64,000 nucleotides of DNA from Phycisphaeraceae bacterium (GCA_021297895.1 JAJTHN010000052.1:1-64000); one strand, 5' to 3'. Shown: positions 47,259-57,755, counted from the first letter of the stretch. Program-made: numbers and translations. The notes: generated by a model from the sequence alone, not told the origin.

Positions 47259-49196
47259 TCAGAACCCCGGCCGACGCCGCGCCGCACCCGGCGGCTCGAT
47301 AACGCGAGCGGCCTCGGCCGCCCCGATCACCGCGGGCACCGCGACGCCGGCCAGCAGTGGCGTGAACCGCGAAATCGCCCCGGCCGAGGCGCCGAGGTTC
47401 ACCAGGATCGACCGGTCGCTGCTCATCTCCGTCACAAAGTCGTTGCCATCCCAGAACCCGACCTGCACAACCGGCCGCACGCCGCGCGCCAGTTCGTTGT
47501 ATGTCGGCAGCACCAGCCCCGGCTCCCGGTCGCCACCGGGCCGACGCGACCGCACGAGGTTCGAGAGCGAAGCGCTCGCGAAGGTCATCAGCGGATACCC
47601 CTCGCGGAGCAGCACCCTCGTATCGGCAAAGTTCACCGACACCATCTTCTCCGCCAGACCCTTGGGCAACTGCGAAGCAAACGCCTCGTTGCCCATGATT
47701 CCCGCATCGCCCTTGCCCGTCGCCTGACGCACCGCCGCCACCGCCGCCTGCGGGTTCAGCGCCGTCAGCAGCCACGACCCGTTGGCACCCTCAAGAATCG
47801 TGTACGTCAACTCCAGCGGCACCGGCACCCCGGGGAACTGCAGCGACGTGTACTCCACGCCCTCAACGCTCCACGCCCGGAACTGCACATACCCCTGCGC
47901 CGTCTGCGGCGAGCCCAGGAACCCATTGGCGAACGTCGCCAACTTGCCCATCGACGCCCGCAACTTCCGGACATCCTTGAGCTTGTTGGCGACAACCAGC
48001 GACGTTAGCCCGCCGCCGCCCGTCGCATCGGCCATGTACATCCCCGTCACGTTGCCGAAGGCCGGCAAGATGTCCGTCAGCGGGTCCACGCCCGTCTGCG
48101 CCGTGAACTCCTTCAGAAACTGCCGCCCCTCCGGCGCGGCGTTCACCGCCTGCTCGATCATCTTGAAGAACGGCGTCGGGTCCATCGCCGTCATCGTCGC
48201 GACCTGCGCATCGCCCGGGATCAGCCGCAAATCATCCGCCGACAGCGGCGTCAACGAGTACCCGCCCGCGCCCGCATACGGCTTGAGCCCGACGATCCGC
48301 GTCTGCGTCACCGTCCGGTCGTTCGCGTGTCCGCTGGTCACCTCATACCGCACCGCCTCCTCGCCGATCTGCCCCGCGTCCTGCGCGTTCCGCAGCGCGT
48401 TGGCCACCGTCGGGTCGCCCGCCGCGATCCCGCCCAGCATCCCGATCAGCGGCGTCAGCGGCGCAAGGTCGGCCCGCGCCACCATGTACGGCTGAATCTC
48501 CCCGAAGCTCGACTTGACCGGTGTCATCGCGGGGAACACCGCGTCCGCCGTGCCGCTCAGCGAGCCGAGCTGAACCTCATACCGCCACTGCGCAACGCTG
48601 TTCCGCGGGCCCCAGCGCACCAGGCCGCCGGGGGTTTCCAGTTCCAGCATGCTCGGTGCGGCCTTGCTCGGCTGCGGATCCTCCGGCATCGGCGCCTGCT
48701 CGAGCAGCGCGTTCACCGCCGCCTGCGCCCGGTCCGCCGAGGGCTTGTCCGCCATGCCGAACGACAGAAGCACACCCACGCCGAACGGGCTCTCGGCCGA
48801 GACCTTCTGATCCGGCATGCGATACTGAACGATGATCCGCGCAGGCCGCGTATAAAGCTCGCGCAGCAGCGTGAAGAGGTCCTTGGCTTCCTCACCATCC
48901 GGCAACTCGTCGGGCAGTTCCGCCAGACGCGACGGCACCATCATCAGCGCCCGCCGCAGCGCGGCGTCCTTGGGATCGATCAGGATCTGGTCCATTCCCG
49001 CCAGTTCGAGCGACACGATCGTCTCGCGTGCCGCCGGTGCCGCGCCCTTGGCCGCGGGCGCCTCGCCCGCCTTGCCCTGCGCCATCGCCGCGTCGCCGCT
49101 CAGCGCGACCGCCCCGCCCGCGACCATCGCCATCATCATCGCCGACCGCAGCAACCCGCGGCCCCGGCTCGTGCTCACGCTCTTCATGACGTTCAT
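47259..49196 (-). CDS. Secreted protein of unknown function (planctomycete DUF3352-like)
   Basis: A 645-residue exported protein. ATG 49196 (MNVMKSVSTS) follows AGGAG at seven bases. The signal peptide is LLRSAMMMAMVAGGAVALSG, with cleavage near AMAQG. The body is mixed alpha/beta without enzyme motifs: IVSLELAGMDQILIDPKDAA, YMVARADLAPLTPLIGMLGG, TDILPAFGNVTGMYMAD, KLKDVRKLRASMGKLATFAN. Sequence style and length recall large exported proteins such as DUF3352, but I cannot confirm. The C-terminus is hydrophobic then Arg-rich (LLAGVAVPAVIGAAEAARVI). Confidence 0.8.
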   Translation of the reverse strand: MNVMKSVSTSRGRGLLRSAMMMAMVAGGAVALSGDAAMAQGKAGEAPAAKGAAPAARETIVSLELAGMDQILIDPKDAALRRALMMVPSRLAELPDELPDGEEAKDLFTLLRELYTRPARIIVQYRMPDQKVSAESPFGVGVLLSFGMADKPSADRAQAAVNALLEQAPMPEDPQPSKAAPSMLELETPGGLVRWGPRNSVAQWRYEVQLGSLSGTADAVFPAMTPVKSSFGEIQPYMVARADLAPLTPLIGMLGGIAAGDPTVANALRNAQDAGQIGEEAVRYEVTSGHANDRTVTQTRIVGLKPYAGAGGYSLTPLSADDLRLIPGDAQVATMTAMDPTPFFKMIEQAVNAAPEGRQFLKEFTAQTGVDPLTDILPAFGNVTGMYMADATGGGGLTSLVVANKLKDVRKLRASMGKLATFANGFLGSPQTAQGYVQFRAWSVEGVEYTSLQFPGVPVPLELTYTILEGANGSWLLTALNPQAAVAAVRQATGKGDAGIMGNEAFASQLPKGLAEKMVSVNFADTRVLLREGYPLMTFASASLSNLVRSRRPGGDREPGLVLPTYNELARGVRPVVQVGFWDGNDFVTEMSSDRSILVNLGASAGAISRFTPLLAGVAVPAVIGAAEAARVIEPPGAARRRPGF

Positions 49197-49442
49197 TCGT
49201 TCGCTCCTGGTTCTGTCGTTTATGCCCCGCCGAAACCCGCCGACCAATTCGCCCGACATCATATCAATCCCGCAACATCATCCCGGCGCGGCCGTCGCGC
49301 CGATCCATCTTTGGGCCAGACCGGCGGACGGTTTCACCCCGAGGTCTCCCGGGGCCTCTCCGCCCCCGCCCGCCCCCGACCCTTCCCCGCACGCCGCACA
49401 ACCCCCGCACGCCGGGCGGCGAATGATGCCCCGCCGCTCGCC

Positions 49443-50507
49443 ATGCCCACACACTCTTCACACAACCCCTCGCGCATCCTCATCATCCGCCCCAGCGCGC
49501 TGGGCGATGTCTGCCGATCGGTCCCCGTCCTGGCCGCGCTCCGCAGCGCATTCCCCGCCGCGAGCATCGACTGGCTCGTGCAGGACACCTTCGCCCCCGC
49601 TATCGCCAGCCATCCCGCCCTCTCCCGCGTCGTCCCCTTCGTCCGATCGCGCGTCGGCAAGGTCCACATGGCCGCCGGTCGCGCCGAACTCCGCGCCCTG
49701 CTCGGCACCCTCCGATCCGCGGCGTACGACGTCGTTCTGGACTGCCAAGGCCTCGCCCGGTCCGGCGTCCTGAGCCGCATCACCGGCGCGCCGCTCCGCA
49801 TAGGCCACGCCGATGCGCGCGAACTGGCCTTCCTCGCCTATTCCCGCCGCGTGCCGCACGCGCCGGGCACCAGCGAGCACACCGTCGATCGCATGCTCGA
49901 ACTTCTCGCGCCCTTGGGCATCGATCCGCCCGCCGATCCCGACATGCGGCTGCACCTTCCCGCGTCGCTCGATCACTGGCCCGCCCGCACGCTGGGCCTG
50001 GTCCCCGGACAGCGCTACGCCCTGCTCGCGCCGACCAGCCGCTGGCCCGGCAAGCGCTGGCCCGCCGATCGCTTCGCGGAGGTAGCCCGCCGCCTGTTGG
50101 ATTCACCGCTGGGCCTCGCGGCCATCGCCTTCGTCGGCACCGCCGATGAGCAGCCGCAGATCGCCCCGATGCTCGAACTGTCCCAGCGCGATCCGCGCGT
50201 GATCAACCTCGCCGGCAAGACGAGCATCGCCCAACTCATGGCCCTCGTGCGCGATGCGAGCCTGGTCATCGCCAACGACTCCGCCGCGGTGCACATGGCC
50301 GTCGGCTTCAGCCGCCCCATGGTCGCCCTCTTCGGCCCGACCGACATCCGCCGCGTCGGCCCGTACCGGCGCGACGCGGACGTGATCCAGCACATCGGCC
50401 CCGCCGACCGCCTCGATCACAAAGACACCGCGCACGGCCGCACGCTCATGGAGCGCATCACCACCGACGAGGTCATGACGCGCGCAACACGTGCCCTGGC
50501 GCGCTGA
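49443..50507 (+). CDS. Glycosyltransferase family 9 (heptosyltransferase-like)
   Basis: A 354-residue GT-B fold transferase like ADP-heptose:LPS heptosyltransferase. It starts RILIIRPSALGDVCRSVPVL, the typical nucleotide-sugar N-terminal Rossmann entry. Mid-protein TSRWPGKRWPADRFAEVARR and the late LVIANDSAAVHMAVGFSRPM, VALFGPTDIRRVGPY are family hallmarks (the sequence D-S-x-x-x-H). Its product should be an envelope glycan, probably lipopolysaccharide core. ATG 49443 gives the family start. Confidence 0.92.
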   Translation: MPTHSSHNPSRILIIRPSALGDVCRSVPVLAALRSAFPAASIDWLVQDTFAPAIASHPALSRVVPFVRSRVGKVHMAAGRAELRALLGTLRSAAYDVVLDCQGLARSGVLSRITGAPLRIGHADARELAFLAYSRRVPHAPGTSEHTVDRMLELLAPLGIDPPADPDMRLHLPASLDHWPARTLGLVPGQRYALLAPTSRWPGKRWPADRFAEVARRLLDSPLGLAAIAFVGTADEQPQIAPMLELSQRDPRVINLAGKTSIAQLMALVRDASLVIANDSAAVHMAVGFSRPMVALFGPTDIRRVGPYRRDADVIQHIGPADRLDHKDTAHGRTLMERITTDEVMTRATRALAR

Positions 50508-50580
50508 CCCGCGACCACGCAAACCCCCACCGCACGCCCGCCAGCACGCCCGCCCCTGCACCCAGCGTTCGCACGCCGCG

Positions 50581-50895
50581 CTAGCTCTTCACCCCGTCCA
50601 CACCCTTGACCGTGTACTTCTCCAGCGCCCGCTCGAGGTCCACGTTGTTGATGTTCGCCAGCGTGCACAGCCACGCGAAGACATCCGCGAACTCCTCATC
50701 GAGATTCGCCCGCTCCGCCGGCGTCGGGTTCTTGCCCGGGGCGTTGTTGGCCATCGCCGTCGAGAGTTCGCCAACCTCCTCGATGAACCACATGAACGTC
50801 GCCGGCGTCCCGCGCACGCTGTCGGTCGCGTAGTACTTGTCGTAAATGAACTTCTGAAACGCCCGGATCGTCAACGCCTGCGGTGTGTTGCTCAT
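50581..50895 (-). CDS. MazG-like nucleotide pyrophosphohydrolase
   Basis: A 104-residue all-alpha NTP-PPase of the MazG-like family. The metal-binding residues are in FMWFIEEVGELSTAM (E-E-x-x-E pattern) and LDEEFADVFAWLCTLANI (E-x-x-D). It would hydrolyse non-canonical nucleoside triphosphates to monophosphate and pyrophosphate. The N-terminal LTIRAFQKFIYDKYYATD is family-like. It is convergent with the glycosyltransferase and divergent from the thioesterase gene (65 bases). Confidence 0.9.
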   Translation of the reverse strand: MSNTPQALTIRAFQKFIYDKYYATDSVRGTPATFMWFIEEVGELSTAMANNAPGKNPTPAERANLDEEFADVFAWLCTLANINNVDLERALEKYTVKGVDGVKS

Positions 50896-50960
50896 GCCCG
50901 AGCATACCCGCCGCGACCCCGCCCGCGGCTCGCCCCCTTCCGCGGTCCATACGCTCGGCC

Positions 50961-51461
50961 ATGAAGCACGCCGACCGCACGCCCATCGCCGACCTGCCCG
51001 CGCCGACGAGCGCCACGAGCCTCAGCACCACCGTCCGCGTGCGCGTCCGTTACTGCGAATGCGACCCGATGAACGTCGCCCACCACGCCGCGTTCATCCC
51101 CTGGCTCGAACTGGCCCGCACCGAGCTGCTCCGCACCAGCGGTGTCTCGTACGCCCACCTCGAAGCCGCGGGCGTGTTCCTCGTGGTCGTCCGCCTGGAC
51201 TGCCGCTACAAGCTCCCCGCCCGCTACGACGACGTGCTGGAGATCCGCGTCCGGGTCAGCCGCGCAACCCGCGTGAAGATCGAGCACGAGTACGACATCT
51301 TCCGCATCAGCGGCGAAGTCAACCCCGCCACCCTCGCCGGCGGCACCGCCACCGATCTGCTCATGTCCGCCACCACCACCCTGGGCTGCGTCGACGCGCA
51401 CGCGAAGATCCGCGAACTGCCCGCGTGGCTCGCGAGCATCGATCCCGCCTCGCATTCATGA
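50961..51461 (+). CDS. Acyl-CoA thioesterase, hotdog fold (YbgC/4HBT-like)
   Basis: A 166-residue hotdog-fold protein. YCECDPMNVAHHAAFIPWLE matches the YbgC-type motif in which Asp acts on the thioester. TELLRTSGVSYAHLEAAGVF and VVRLDCRYKLPARYDDVLEI are further family segments. It probably cleaves short acyl-CoA or acyl-ACP. An insertion before the last strand (SGEVNPATLAGGTATDLL) is not usual. ATG 50961 is chosen. Confidence 0.9.
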   Translation: MKHADRTPIADLPAPTSATSLSTTVRVRVRYCECDPMNVAHHAAFIPWLELARTELLRTSGVSYAHLEAAGVFLVVVRLDCRYKLPARYDDVLEIRVRVSRATRVKIEHEYDIFRISGEVNPATLAGGTATDLLMSATTTLGCVDAHAKIRELPAWLASIDPASHS

Positions 51462-51537
51462 CGCACGCCCGCCCCCGCCGCCCGTGCCGCGGGTCACAGC
51501 CTCATTTCCTTCGCGCAGCACTCACCACCGGACCGCG

Positions 51538-52236
<699 letters not shown>

Positions 52237-52426
52237 GGTCGCCTCCGTTGTCGTCGAGCCCGCGCCTCCGGACCAACGGCGCACACATACCGACCGCCGG
52301 TTGTCGAAGATCTACCCCGATCAGACGCTCCGGCTGCTGGCGAGTTTCAAGATTCTCAACCCGCGGCTGCCCGCCGCCCCCTCCACCACACACACCCACC
52401 AAACCCCAACCCGCCCGCCGCTTTCA

Positions 52427-52960
52427 TCAACGCACCGACTTGGATGCGTGTCGATCGGGCTCCTTGCGCCCGCCGTCGCAGCGATCGCACGTCCCGTGCA
52501 GCGTCACACTCTGCTGGGTGACGCGGAACTTCGTACGTCCCGCCGCGCCGCCGTGGCCCGAGGTCGCCTTGGGCCGGATGATCACCTCGGCGTCCTCGAT
52601 GCACTCGACCGTGCCGCAGGTGTCGCACACCATGTGCGGGTGGTCGTGGCGGTGCTGCGTCTCCGAGCAGTGGGCGTGGTCGGTCAACGAGTACCGGAAC
52701 ACGCGATCCCCCGCGTCGATCCTGTGCGCCACCCCCGCATCGACCAGCGCGCACAGCGTTCGGTAGATCGTCACGCGGTCCGCGGCCTTGCCCAGAGCCT
52801 TTCCGACCATCTGCGCCAGTTCCCCCGCATCAACCGCCGCACGCGAGCCGCGCATCACCTCGATGGCCTTCAGCCGCACCGCCGTCACGCGCAGCCCCGC
52901 CGACTTGAGCAGCGACTCGCCGGTGGCCTGGTGATCATGCGATCCGGACTTGCTCGACAC
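52427..52960 (-). CDS. Fur family transcriptional regulator
   Basis: A 177-residue metal-sensing repressor. The DNA-binding winged helix is LKSAGLRVTAVRLKAIEVMR to DRVTIYRTLCALVDAGVAH. The metal sites are visible as HCSETQHRHDHPHMVCDTCG (H-x-H-x-H and CxxC) and a second CDRC near the end. This resembles the Fur/Zur/PerR class; the metal is not decidable. GTG at 52960 gives a family-like N-terminus; a longer frame reaches 53098. A run of eight G (52981-52988, plus strand) lies just upstream of the start. Confidence 0.9.
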   Translation of the reverse strand: MSSKSGSHDHQATGESLLKSAGLRVTAVRLKAIEVMRGSRAAVDAGELAQMVGKALGKAADRVTIYRTLCALVDAGVAHRIDAGDRVFRYSLTDHAHCSETQHRHDHPHMVCDTCGTVECIEDAEVIIRPKATSGHGGAAGRTKFRVTQQSVTLHGTCDRCDGGRKEPDRHASKSVR

Positions 52961-53117
52961 GACTCGCTCCGCGTGAAGTTGGGGGGGGAATGAAATCGCC
53001 GGAGGGACACGATGCCAAGGTCTCGCAGCGGCCCAGTGCCTTAGCGGCCCAGTGTCGCCGCGGACCAACCGTTCTCCACGCCGCCAAAGGCTCTGCAAAC
53101 CCAGCCCTCAGCACCGC

Positions 53118-53900
53118 TCAGGCCATCGTCATTCCGCCGTCGACAACAATCGTCTGACCGGTCAGGAACCCGCTCTGCTCCCCGCTGACATACGCCACGG
53201 CCTCGGCGATATCTTCCACCGTTCCCAGCCGGCCCACCGCGATCATCCCCGTGACCTTCTCCTTGACATCCGCCGGAAGGTGCTCGGTCATGTCCGTCTG
53301 AATGAACCCCGGCGCAACCACGTTGGCCGTGATCCCCTTGCCACCGAGTTCCCGCGCGATGCTCTTGGTCAGCCCCGAGAGCCCCGCCTTGGCCGCGGCG
53401 TAATTCGCCTGTCCCGCGTTCCCCACCACGCCCGACGTGCTGCCGATGTTCACGATCCGCCCGAAGCGATTCTTCATCATCGCCCGTGCCGCCGCGCGGC
53501 ACGCCACGAACGCGCTCTTGAGATTCGTGTCCAGCACCGCATCCCAGTCCTCATCGCTCATCCGCAGCACCAGCCCGTCCTTGGTGATGCCCGCGTTGTT
53601 GACCAGAATGTCCAGCCGACCCATCTGCGACACGCACGCGTCGATCGCCCCGGCCAGCGCCTTGGCGTCCGACACATCGCACGCGAACACCGCCGCGGTG
53701 CCGCCCATCGCCTCGATCTCTCGCTTGAGTTCCTCCAGCGGGCCGGCGCTCCGCGCACACAGCGCCACCGCCCGGCCCCCGCCGACCACCCCCGGCCTGG
53801 CGAGCCGCAGCGCAATCGCCCGCCCGATGCCACGTGACGCACCGGTCACAAACGCAACACGCTGAATCGCAGGGGTGCCCGTCTGTGTCGAATCTGCCAA
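53118..53900 (-). CDS. fabG: 3-oxoacyl-[acyl-carrier-protein] reductase
   Basis: NADPH-dependent ketoacyl-ACP reductase of fatty acid synthesis. It is a 260-residue SDR: cofactor motif TGASRGIGRA near residue 19, NNAG at the end of beta 4, catalytic Ser in GSTSGV and Tyr/Lys in NYAAAKAG. It ends GQTIVVDGGMTMA as FabG does. A seven-residue expansion (ARPGVVGGGRAV) after the first helix is unusual. It is the last of the group fabD, lipoprotein, fabG on the minus strand, with 145 bases before it. Confidence 0.94.
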   Translation of the reverse strand: MADSTQTGTPAIQRVAFVTGASRGIGRAIALRLARPGVVGGGRAVALCARSAGPLEELKREIEAMGGTAAVFACDVSDAKALAGAIDACVSQMGRLDILVNNAGITKDGLVLRMSDEDWDAVLDTNLKSAFVACRAAARAMMKNRFGRIVNIGSTSGVVGNAGQANYAAAKAGLSGLTKSIARELGGKGITANVVAPGFIQTDMTEHLPADVKEKVTGMIAVGRLGTVEDIAEAVAYVSGEQSGFLTGQTIVVDGGMTMA

Positions 53901-54045
53901 GCGAAGACTCCGAGAGAGAAAAAGGCCGGAACTCAGAACTCAAGGACTCAATACTCTGACCTCAACCGAACTTCGGCAGCGTTTCCTTCCTTCGTCAAGC
54001 CCGCCGCGGCGAATCGCGCAGCGCGCAGCACACGCCACGCGCCGC

Positions 54046-55326
54046 TCACCTGGGCAACGCCCCGCCGGGCGTTGCCGGTGCGGCGCTGCCGCTCGAGCCG
54101 CCCTGAGCCAGCAGCGCCTTGAACTCCTCGACCGTCATCTTCGCCGCCTCGGCCAGCAGCCGGATCACCTCTTCTTCGCCGGTGCCGGCCTTGAGCGTCC
54201 CGGCGAGCACCTTGAACCCGGCGAGCAGTTCCGTCGCTTCCTTCGCGTTGATCTTCTCGCCGTTATCGAGCGCCGTCCGACCCTCGCGCAGCCTCGTGGC
54301 GATCTGCTCCGGGGTGGAGTTGAACTGCGCGGCCAACTGGCCGAGCATGCCCTGCTCGATGGGGCTTCCCGGCTCCGCGGTCATGCCCATCAGCTTCATC
54401 GACGCCGCGACGGTCACCGCGAGCACCACGGGCCGAGCGTCGTTCAAGCTGGGCATCGCCGTCCCGCCACCGCCAGCGCTCCCGCCCGCCGTCCCCGGCC
54501 GCGCCTCATCATCCGTCGTGCTGAACGCCAGCATGCCCAGCGAGTCAAAGTCGCTGACATTCGCGTACGTCGTCCCGACCGTGCGGGCCTGGTTGAAGAC
54601 CCAGCCATCACCCGCGCGTGCTCCCGTCCAGCCCATGACCTGCGCCCCGGCCGGCGTCTGATACGCCAGCAGCAGCACCATCTCCGGCCTGTTCTCGCCG
54701 AAGGTCGACGCCGCCGAGCGAGCCCGCAGCCGCGCCAAATCCGCCGCGAGTTCCTCGCGAAGGCCGTTGACGATGCGGTTGGCATCCTCTTCCTTCTCGC
54801 CGATGCTCCGCAGGCCCTCGAACCGCTCGCGCAGCCGGCGCTCGTTGACCGCCTCGATGTTCGCGATCGCCTGATCGCGCTCCAGGTCGCTCATCGCGCC
54901 GGGGTTGCTCGCGTACACGATCCGCACGCGCTCGATCGCGCCGGTCTCGCTCGCCCACCCGCCGTTGCTCTTGAGTTCCGCCAGAACACGCTGGCTCGGC
55001 CGCGTCAGCAGCGCGCCGAACTTGTCCGCATCGCCCCGCGCCAGCGCATCGGCGAGCATCGCCGCCGAACGCGCAAAGCTCGCATCCGTCACGCCCAGCC
55101 CCTCACGGGCCTCCACGCGCGGGTCGACCTTCAACTCGTTGAAGATCGACGAGAACGAAACCTCCGGCGGAGCGGCCGGGGGCGGCGGGGGCGGGGGCGG
55201 CGGCGCGGGCGGCGGAGCCTTTTCCTTGCAGCCCATCGTCAGCGCACAGGCCACAGCCAGCCCGCACACCATCACGCCCAGCGTCATCCGCCGAGCAACG
55301 CTCGAGTTTCCGCTCTTCATCTTCAT
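54046..55326 (-). CDS. Lipoprotein of unknown function between fabD and fabG
   Basis: A 426-residue exported lipoprotein. The signal sequence VMVCGLAVACALTMGC ends in a lipobox (Cys33), followed by a Pro-rich spacer (PPPAPPPPPPPPPAAPP). The body is helical and Asp/Glu/Arg-rich with ARSAAMLADALARGDADKFG, LERDQAIANIEAVNERRLRE and TTYANVSDFDSLGMLAFST. No enzyme motif. Its ATG overlaps the fabD stop by ATGA (55323-55326), so it is translated together with fabD. A role at the membrane side of lipid metabolism is possible but unproven. Confidence 0.82.
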   Translation of the reverse strand: MKMKSGNSSVARRMTLGVMVCGLAVACALTMGCKEKAPPPAPPPPPPPPPAAPPEVSFSSIFNELKVDPRVEAREGLGVTDASFARSAAMLADALARGDADKFGALLTRPSQRVLAELKSNGGWASETGAIERVRIVYASNPGAMSDLERDQAIANIEAVNERRLRERFEGLRSIGEKEEDANRIVNGLREELAADLARLRARSAASTFGENRPEMVLLLAYQTPAGAQVMGWTGARAGDGWVFNQARTVGTTYANVSDFDSLGMLAFSTTDDEARPGTAGGSAGGGGTAMPSLNDARPVVLAVTVAASMKLMGMTAEPGSPIEQGMLGQLAAQFNSTPEQIATRLREGRTALDNGEKINAKEATELLAGFKVLAGTLKAGTGEEEVIRLLAEAAKMTVEEFKALLAQGGSSGSAAPATPGGALPR

Positions 55327-56336
55327 GCTCCCACCGGGCCGCTGGTCGCCAGCGCCTCCGGTTCATCGTGCGTCACAACCTTCGTCCCCTTGTCGATCCG
55401 TCGATACAGCCCCGCCAGCGTCCGCCCAGGCGCCAGTTCGTGGAACTCCACCCCCGGCTTCCCGCCGTGCATCTTCACCAGCGCCGCGCAGTTCTCGCTC
55501 CAGCGCACCGGGCTGGTCAACTGCGCCTTCAGCAGCGCGCGGATCCCGTCCGCATCCGCCCCGTGCGGCAGGCCCGTCACGTTGCTCATCACCGCGCACC
55601 GCGGCACCCCGATCGCCGTCTTGCTCAGCGCCGCGCCCAGCCGCTCCGCCGCCGGCGCCATCAGCGGAGAGTGGAACGCCCCCGCCACCACCAGCGCCGT
55701 CGCCCGCAGCCCCATCTTCGCCGCGGCGCCCTCGGCCCCCGCCGCCCGATCGCACGCGCTCTTGCTCCCCGAAATCACGATCTGCCCCGGCGCGTTGAAG
55801 TTCGCGCACACCAGCACCTCGCCCGACCCCGGCTTCTCCGCCAGCGTCTGCTCGCACACGGCCTTGGCCTGGGCCTCATCGGCCCCGATCAGCGCGACCA
55901 TCCCGCCGACCGAAGCCTCCGCCGCGTCCTGCATCGCGCGGCCGCGCAGGGCCACCAACTCCAGCCCATCCTCAAACGAGAACGCCCCGGCGATGTGCAG
56001 CGCCGTGTACTCGCCCAGCGACAGCCCCGCCGTCGCCACAACGCTCTCGGCCTTGACCCCCGCCTCCTGCAGCGCCCGCCAGCAGGCCACACCCGTGACG
56101 TAAATCGCCGGCTGGCTCACGTCCGTCCGGTTGAGCACCTCCGCGGGTCCGGCGAAGCAGATCTCCGACAACTTCCCGCTCGGCGAGCCGCTCATCCCGC
56201 CCCAGACCCGCGCGAGCACCTCATCGGCCCGAGCAAACACCGCCCGCGCCGCCGCCGACGCGTCGTGCCACGCCTTGCCCATCCCGACCGCCTGCGCCCC
56301 CTGCCCCGGCAACAACATGACCCGCGTTTGCTCCAT
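55323..56336 (-). CDS. fabD: Malonyl CoA-acyl carrier protein transacylase
   Basis: Transfers malonyl from CoA to ACP for fatty acid elongation. It has 337 residues (E. coli 309). The start VMLLPGQGAQAVGMGKAW holds the Gln-rich oxyanion motif, the nucleophile Ser is in GLSLGEYTAL, and the catalytic His in AGAFHSPLM. The C-terminal tail (DEPEALATSGPVGA) is extra. Stop overlaps the lipoprotein start. Divergent from nrdR with about 180 bases between. Confidence 0.95.
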   Translation of the reverse strand: MEQTRVMLLPGQGAQAVGMGKAWHDASAAARAVFARADEVLARVWGGMSGSPSGKLSEICFAGPAEVLNRTDVSQPAIYVTGVACWRALQEAGVKAESVVATAGLSLGEYTALHIAGAFSFEDGLELVALRGRAMQDAAEASVGGMVALIGADEAQAKAVCEQTLAEKPGSGEVLVCANFNAPGQIVISGSKSACDRAAGAEGAAAKMGLRATALVVAGAFHSPLMAPAAERLGAALSKTAIGVPRCAVMSNVTGLPHGADADGIRALLKAQLTSPVRWSENCAALVKMHGGKPGVEFHELAPGRTLAGLYRRIDKGTKVVTHDEPEALATSGPVGA

Positions 56337-56518
56337 AGCCCAGAGGATACCCGCCCAAGCCGCAGTGGGGGGCCTCGCCGACCACCCAAACTCCGCACAT
56401 CACCCGCTCCCCGGCCGCGCATCCTCGCCACACCGCGTCGGTCCGCGACACTCCGCGTCGGTCCGCCGTCCCCTCTCTCCGCACTCATCGCTCCGCGCTG
56501 TTCGGGTATCCTCCTCCC

Positions 56519-57016
56519 GTGATCTGCCCCTTCTGCCAATCCAACGACGACAAAGTCATCGACAGCCGCGCCAGCGACGGCGGCAAGGTCATCCGTCGCC
56601 GCCGACAGTGCCTCAAGTGCCTCCGGCGATTCACCACCTACGAACGCGTCGAAGAGTTCGCTCGCCTGACCGTCATCAAGCGCGACGGCTCCCACGTCCC
56701 GTTCAACCGCGACTCCGTCGCCCGCGGCATCGCCCTGGCCTGCGGCAAGCGCCCCATCGCCGAAGACGCCAAACGCCGCATCGTCGACGAAATCGAAGAA
56801 GAGTGCATCCGCGAGTACGACCGCGAAGTCCCCACACGCGCCATCGGTCTGATGGTCTGCCTCAAACTCAAGGACCTCGACGAGGTCGCCTACCTCCGCT
56901 TCGCCACCGAGTACTACCGCTACAACGACCTCGCCGAAATCCAGAAAGAACTCGACGCCCTCCGCGCCCGCGTCAAGGACACCAAGGACCAGACGCTGCT
57001 CTTTCCGTCGACCTGA
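56519..57016 (+). CDS. nrdR: Transcriptional repressor NrdR
   Basis: ATP/dATP-sensing repressor of ribonucleotide reductase genes. The zinc ribbon uses Cys3, Cys6, Cys31 and Cys34 (ICPFC and RQCLKCLRRF). The ATP-cone domain covers about residues 47-137 (FARLTVIKRDGSHVPFNRDS). 165 residues, about 15 more than usual through a C-terminal tail. The start is GTG 56519 (no ATG gives the zinc ribbon). Confidence 0.95.
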   Translation: MICPFCQSNDDKVIDSRASDGGKVIRRRRQCLKCLRRFTTYERVEEFARLTVIKRDGSHVPFNRDSVARGIALACGKRPIAEDAKRRIVDEIEEECIREYDREVPTRAIGLMVCLKLKDLDEVAYLRFATEYYRYNDLAEIQKELDALRARVKDTKDQTLLFPST

Positions 57017-57153
57017 CGACTCCGACCGCCCGCTGCGGACTCCGGTCATCAGGCCGCGCGAATCTCGAGCCGGCTCCGGCAGGATCTTTGGCCGGTCGTG
57101 TCGGTTTGCTCTCTGCTCTTTGCATTCAAGTGCGGCGCCACCGCCCCGCCCGC

Positions 57154-57648
57154 CTACTCCCCCTCGCCATCATCCGCCCGCATGCGCTCCGCCAGCCTCC
57201 CCCGCCCCAGCAGCGAGCCCGCCGGCAGCTCGATCACCAGGCACTCGCCCGTGCGGAACGATGCCTGCTCCCGGCTGCTGGACGGCAGAATCACCGCCCC
57301 AACCTGCTCCAGCGTCGGGTTGTGGCCCACGATGATTGCCGAGCGTCCACGCTCGACCAGTTCGCCGATCACCTTCAAGTACCCCGACGCGTTCGAGTGC
57401 GTCGACAACTCGTCCCTGGTTTCCATCGGCACCTTCAGCGTGCGATGAAGGATCTGCGCCGTATTGATCGCGCGCACGATCGGCGAACTCACGATCACCG
57501 ACACTCCTCGCTTGCCCGCGGTCCGCGTTAACTCCCCCGCCAGCCACTCGGCCTGATGAATCCCCCGCGGCTTGAGCGGCCGATCGTCATCGCGCCCCGT
57601 CGGGGCGTCCTTCTCCGCTTTGGCATGCCTCACCAGATACAGCCTCAT
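57154..57648 (-). CDS. SixA-like phosphohistidine phosphatase
   Basis: A 164-residue histidine phosphatase of the SixA type. The catalytic phosphohistidine motif RLYLVRHAKAEKD is at the N-terminus, Arg in SSPIVRAINTAQIL and the second His in IIVGHNPTLEQV. SixA removes phosphate from phosphohistidine proteins of PTS or phosphorelays in E. coli; the target here is unknown. ATG 57648 is chosen; the frame is open to 57756. Confidence 0.88.
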   Translation of the reverse strand: MRLYLVRHAKAEKDAPTGRDDDRPLKPRGIHQAEWLAGELTRTAGKRGVSVIVSSPIVRAINTAQILHRTLKVPMETRDELSTHSNASGYLKVIGELVERGRSAIIVGHNPTLEQVGAVILPSSSREQASFRTGECLVIELPAGSLLGRGRLAERMRADDGEGE

Positions 57649-57755
57649 CGCCGCACCTTCCTCTCTGGGCCTTTCTCGGGGTATCGGCAATCGCCGCCGC
57701 GGACCTGTCAATTGTCCCGCCGATCGCACCTTTCCCGAACGCCAGAGCCAAAGCA

